Assembly: GCA_022577435.1 (NCBI GenBank) | Contig: JAKOON010000003.1 | Span: 1,976,001 to 2,040,000 of the forward strand | Reading direction: 5' to 3' | DNA length: 64,000 bases | Source of the DNA: Embiotoca jacksoni | Taxonomy: Eukaryota > Chordata > Actinopteri > Embiotocidae | The notes under the pieces: model-generated | What the model saw: the letters and a program-made list of their open reading frames with translations, nothing else | Database searches by the model: none | Told to the model about the DNA's origin: nothing | In this document: positions 63,138 through 64,000 of the stretch, piece after piece | How the letters are laid out: every line of letters starts with the position of its first letter | Position numbering within the stretch: the first letter of the stretch is position 1 | Position numbers and translations under genes: made by a program

Positions 63138-64000
63138 TCCATAATGCTGCAGACAAAGCTACAACTGTCTGTATAACTGCTGCATGCTCCACCCGTGTGT
63201 GTGCGTGTGGTGAAGAAGGTCATGTTTGTCAATGTCACGGCCTTACGTAACCGCTGTGGTAGCTGCACAACTGGGTATAAAATGCGACCACAACATCAGA
63301 GTGTCCTACTTGTGCCTCTGCTGCAGTACTTGTTTTGTCCCCCGTCACTGTGTGGTTTTTCTTTTTCTTTTGCTGTGTGGTTTCTGACAGGCTGCAACAC
63401 TGGAGGTGTTTGATGGAGCTACAAAGGCAGAGCGAGCCTCGACATGTCGTTAATCCAAACACGAGCCCGCTGAGCTCCACAGTAGGCCGAGCTGGTATTC
63501 ACAGTCCTAAAACCAGAACCGCCCACAGTGAGACAAGAAAAGTAAGATGAAAAAAGAAAAAAAATTAAATAACACAGGCAGGAAAAAAAGAAGAAGAAAG
63601 AAAGCAGGCGGCAGTAAGAGGGGAGCGTGATGAAGGAGCGTGATGAAGGAGCGTGATGAAGGAGCGTGTTCCCCGGCTCACGCCTGCTGCTCGCTGTGAA
63701 TTTGTTTTTTTTAGAGAGCAGGCTGTGATTGAGGGCGAGCTGGTGATTGATCGCAGCTTCGATCCGTCCTGTCTGTCGAATCCACCGGTTTATGTCCCAC
63801 GCGGCGGCAGCACACTGTCGTTCTTTAACTTCCACCACACTTCCTGTTCCGCTTCATGCAGTCGCTTCCCCAAAGCCTGAGTTAATGAACAACACTGAAG
63901 GGTTTTTGTGTTCTTATCGTACTAAATATAACACGACATCATCTCACCCAAGAATCTGGGCTGAGACTCGACGTAATTACTGTGAAATAACTGTATTCGT
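63138..64000. other. Right edge, no gene recognised
   Basis: Contains a 13-bp tandem repeat (GAGCGTGATGAAG, three to four copies, 63622-63667) and purine-rich DNA near 63540-63605. Nothing else supported. Confidence 0.5.

Overview
The window looks like nuclear DNA of a ray-finned fish, probably a percomorph-type teleost. The five genes are intron-rich vertebrate genes with GT-AG splice sites and short introns. CA/GT microsatellites are very dense, and there are Tc1-type DNA transposon relics, L2-type LINE tails and fish-like dispersed repeats. Nothing bacterial, viral or organellar was seen.

Layout. Positions 1-25755 hold no recognisable protein-coding gene. This stretch is a mosaic of microsatellites, two dispersed repeat families (called A and B here), a Tc1-like relic and several smooth, repeat-poor stretches that could be conserved non-coding elements. 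In human 3q21 the order is RUVBL1-EEFSEC-DNAJB8-GATA2, so this stretch is the expected flank of a gata2 gene, and regulatory DNA is a reasonable guess. Positions 25756-36711 (minus) are EEFSEC, the selenocysteine-specific elongation factor (7 coding exons, 581 aa). A 703-bp divergent spacer then leads to RUVBL1 (plus, 37415-41734, 11 coding exons, 456 aa). RUVBL1 converges on MUSTN1 (minus, 42364-42908, 3 coding exons, 74 aa). Next come RFT1 (minus, 44930-49176, 10 exons, 541 aa) and PRKCD, protein kinase C delta (minus, 51055-60911, 17 coding exons, 684 aa). A decayed Tc1/mariner element (61583-63137) lies upstream of PRKCD, and 63138-64000 has no recognised gene. Every exon chain was assembled by hand; each is phase-consistent from ATG to stop.

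The genes do not form one pathway. EEFSEC delivers Sec-tRNA to ribosomes. RUVBL1 is an AAA+ ATPase of chromatin remodelling and assembly complexes. MUSTN1 is a small musculoskeletal nuclear protein. RFT1 is an ER membrane protein of N-glycosylation. PRKCD is a signalling kinase. The neighbourhood joins two blocks that lie apart on human chromosome 3 (3q21: EEFSEC/RUVBL1; 3p21: MUSTN1/RFT1/PRKCD), with the join near 41.9-42.1 kb.

The most notable non-genic items are: a perfect 50-bp-arm palindrome made from a TG/CA microsatellite (2049-2155); a GATA/CCAAT cluster with 29-bp phasing (about 6950-7115); a 22-bp CRE palindrome in the longest copy of repeat family B (16664-16685); a 2-kb element with about 300-bp terminal inverted repeats in a PRKCD intron; a 17-bp minisatellite open in three frames in EEFSEC; and a 23-bp, 32-unit minisatellite between MUSTN1 and RFT1. 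I did not find a clearly new biological system; the regulatory and repeat items above are the best leads.
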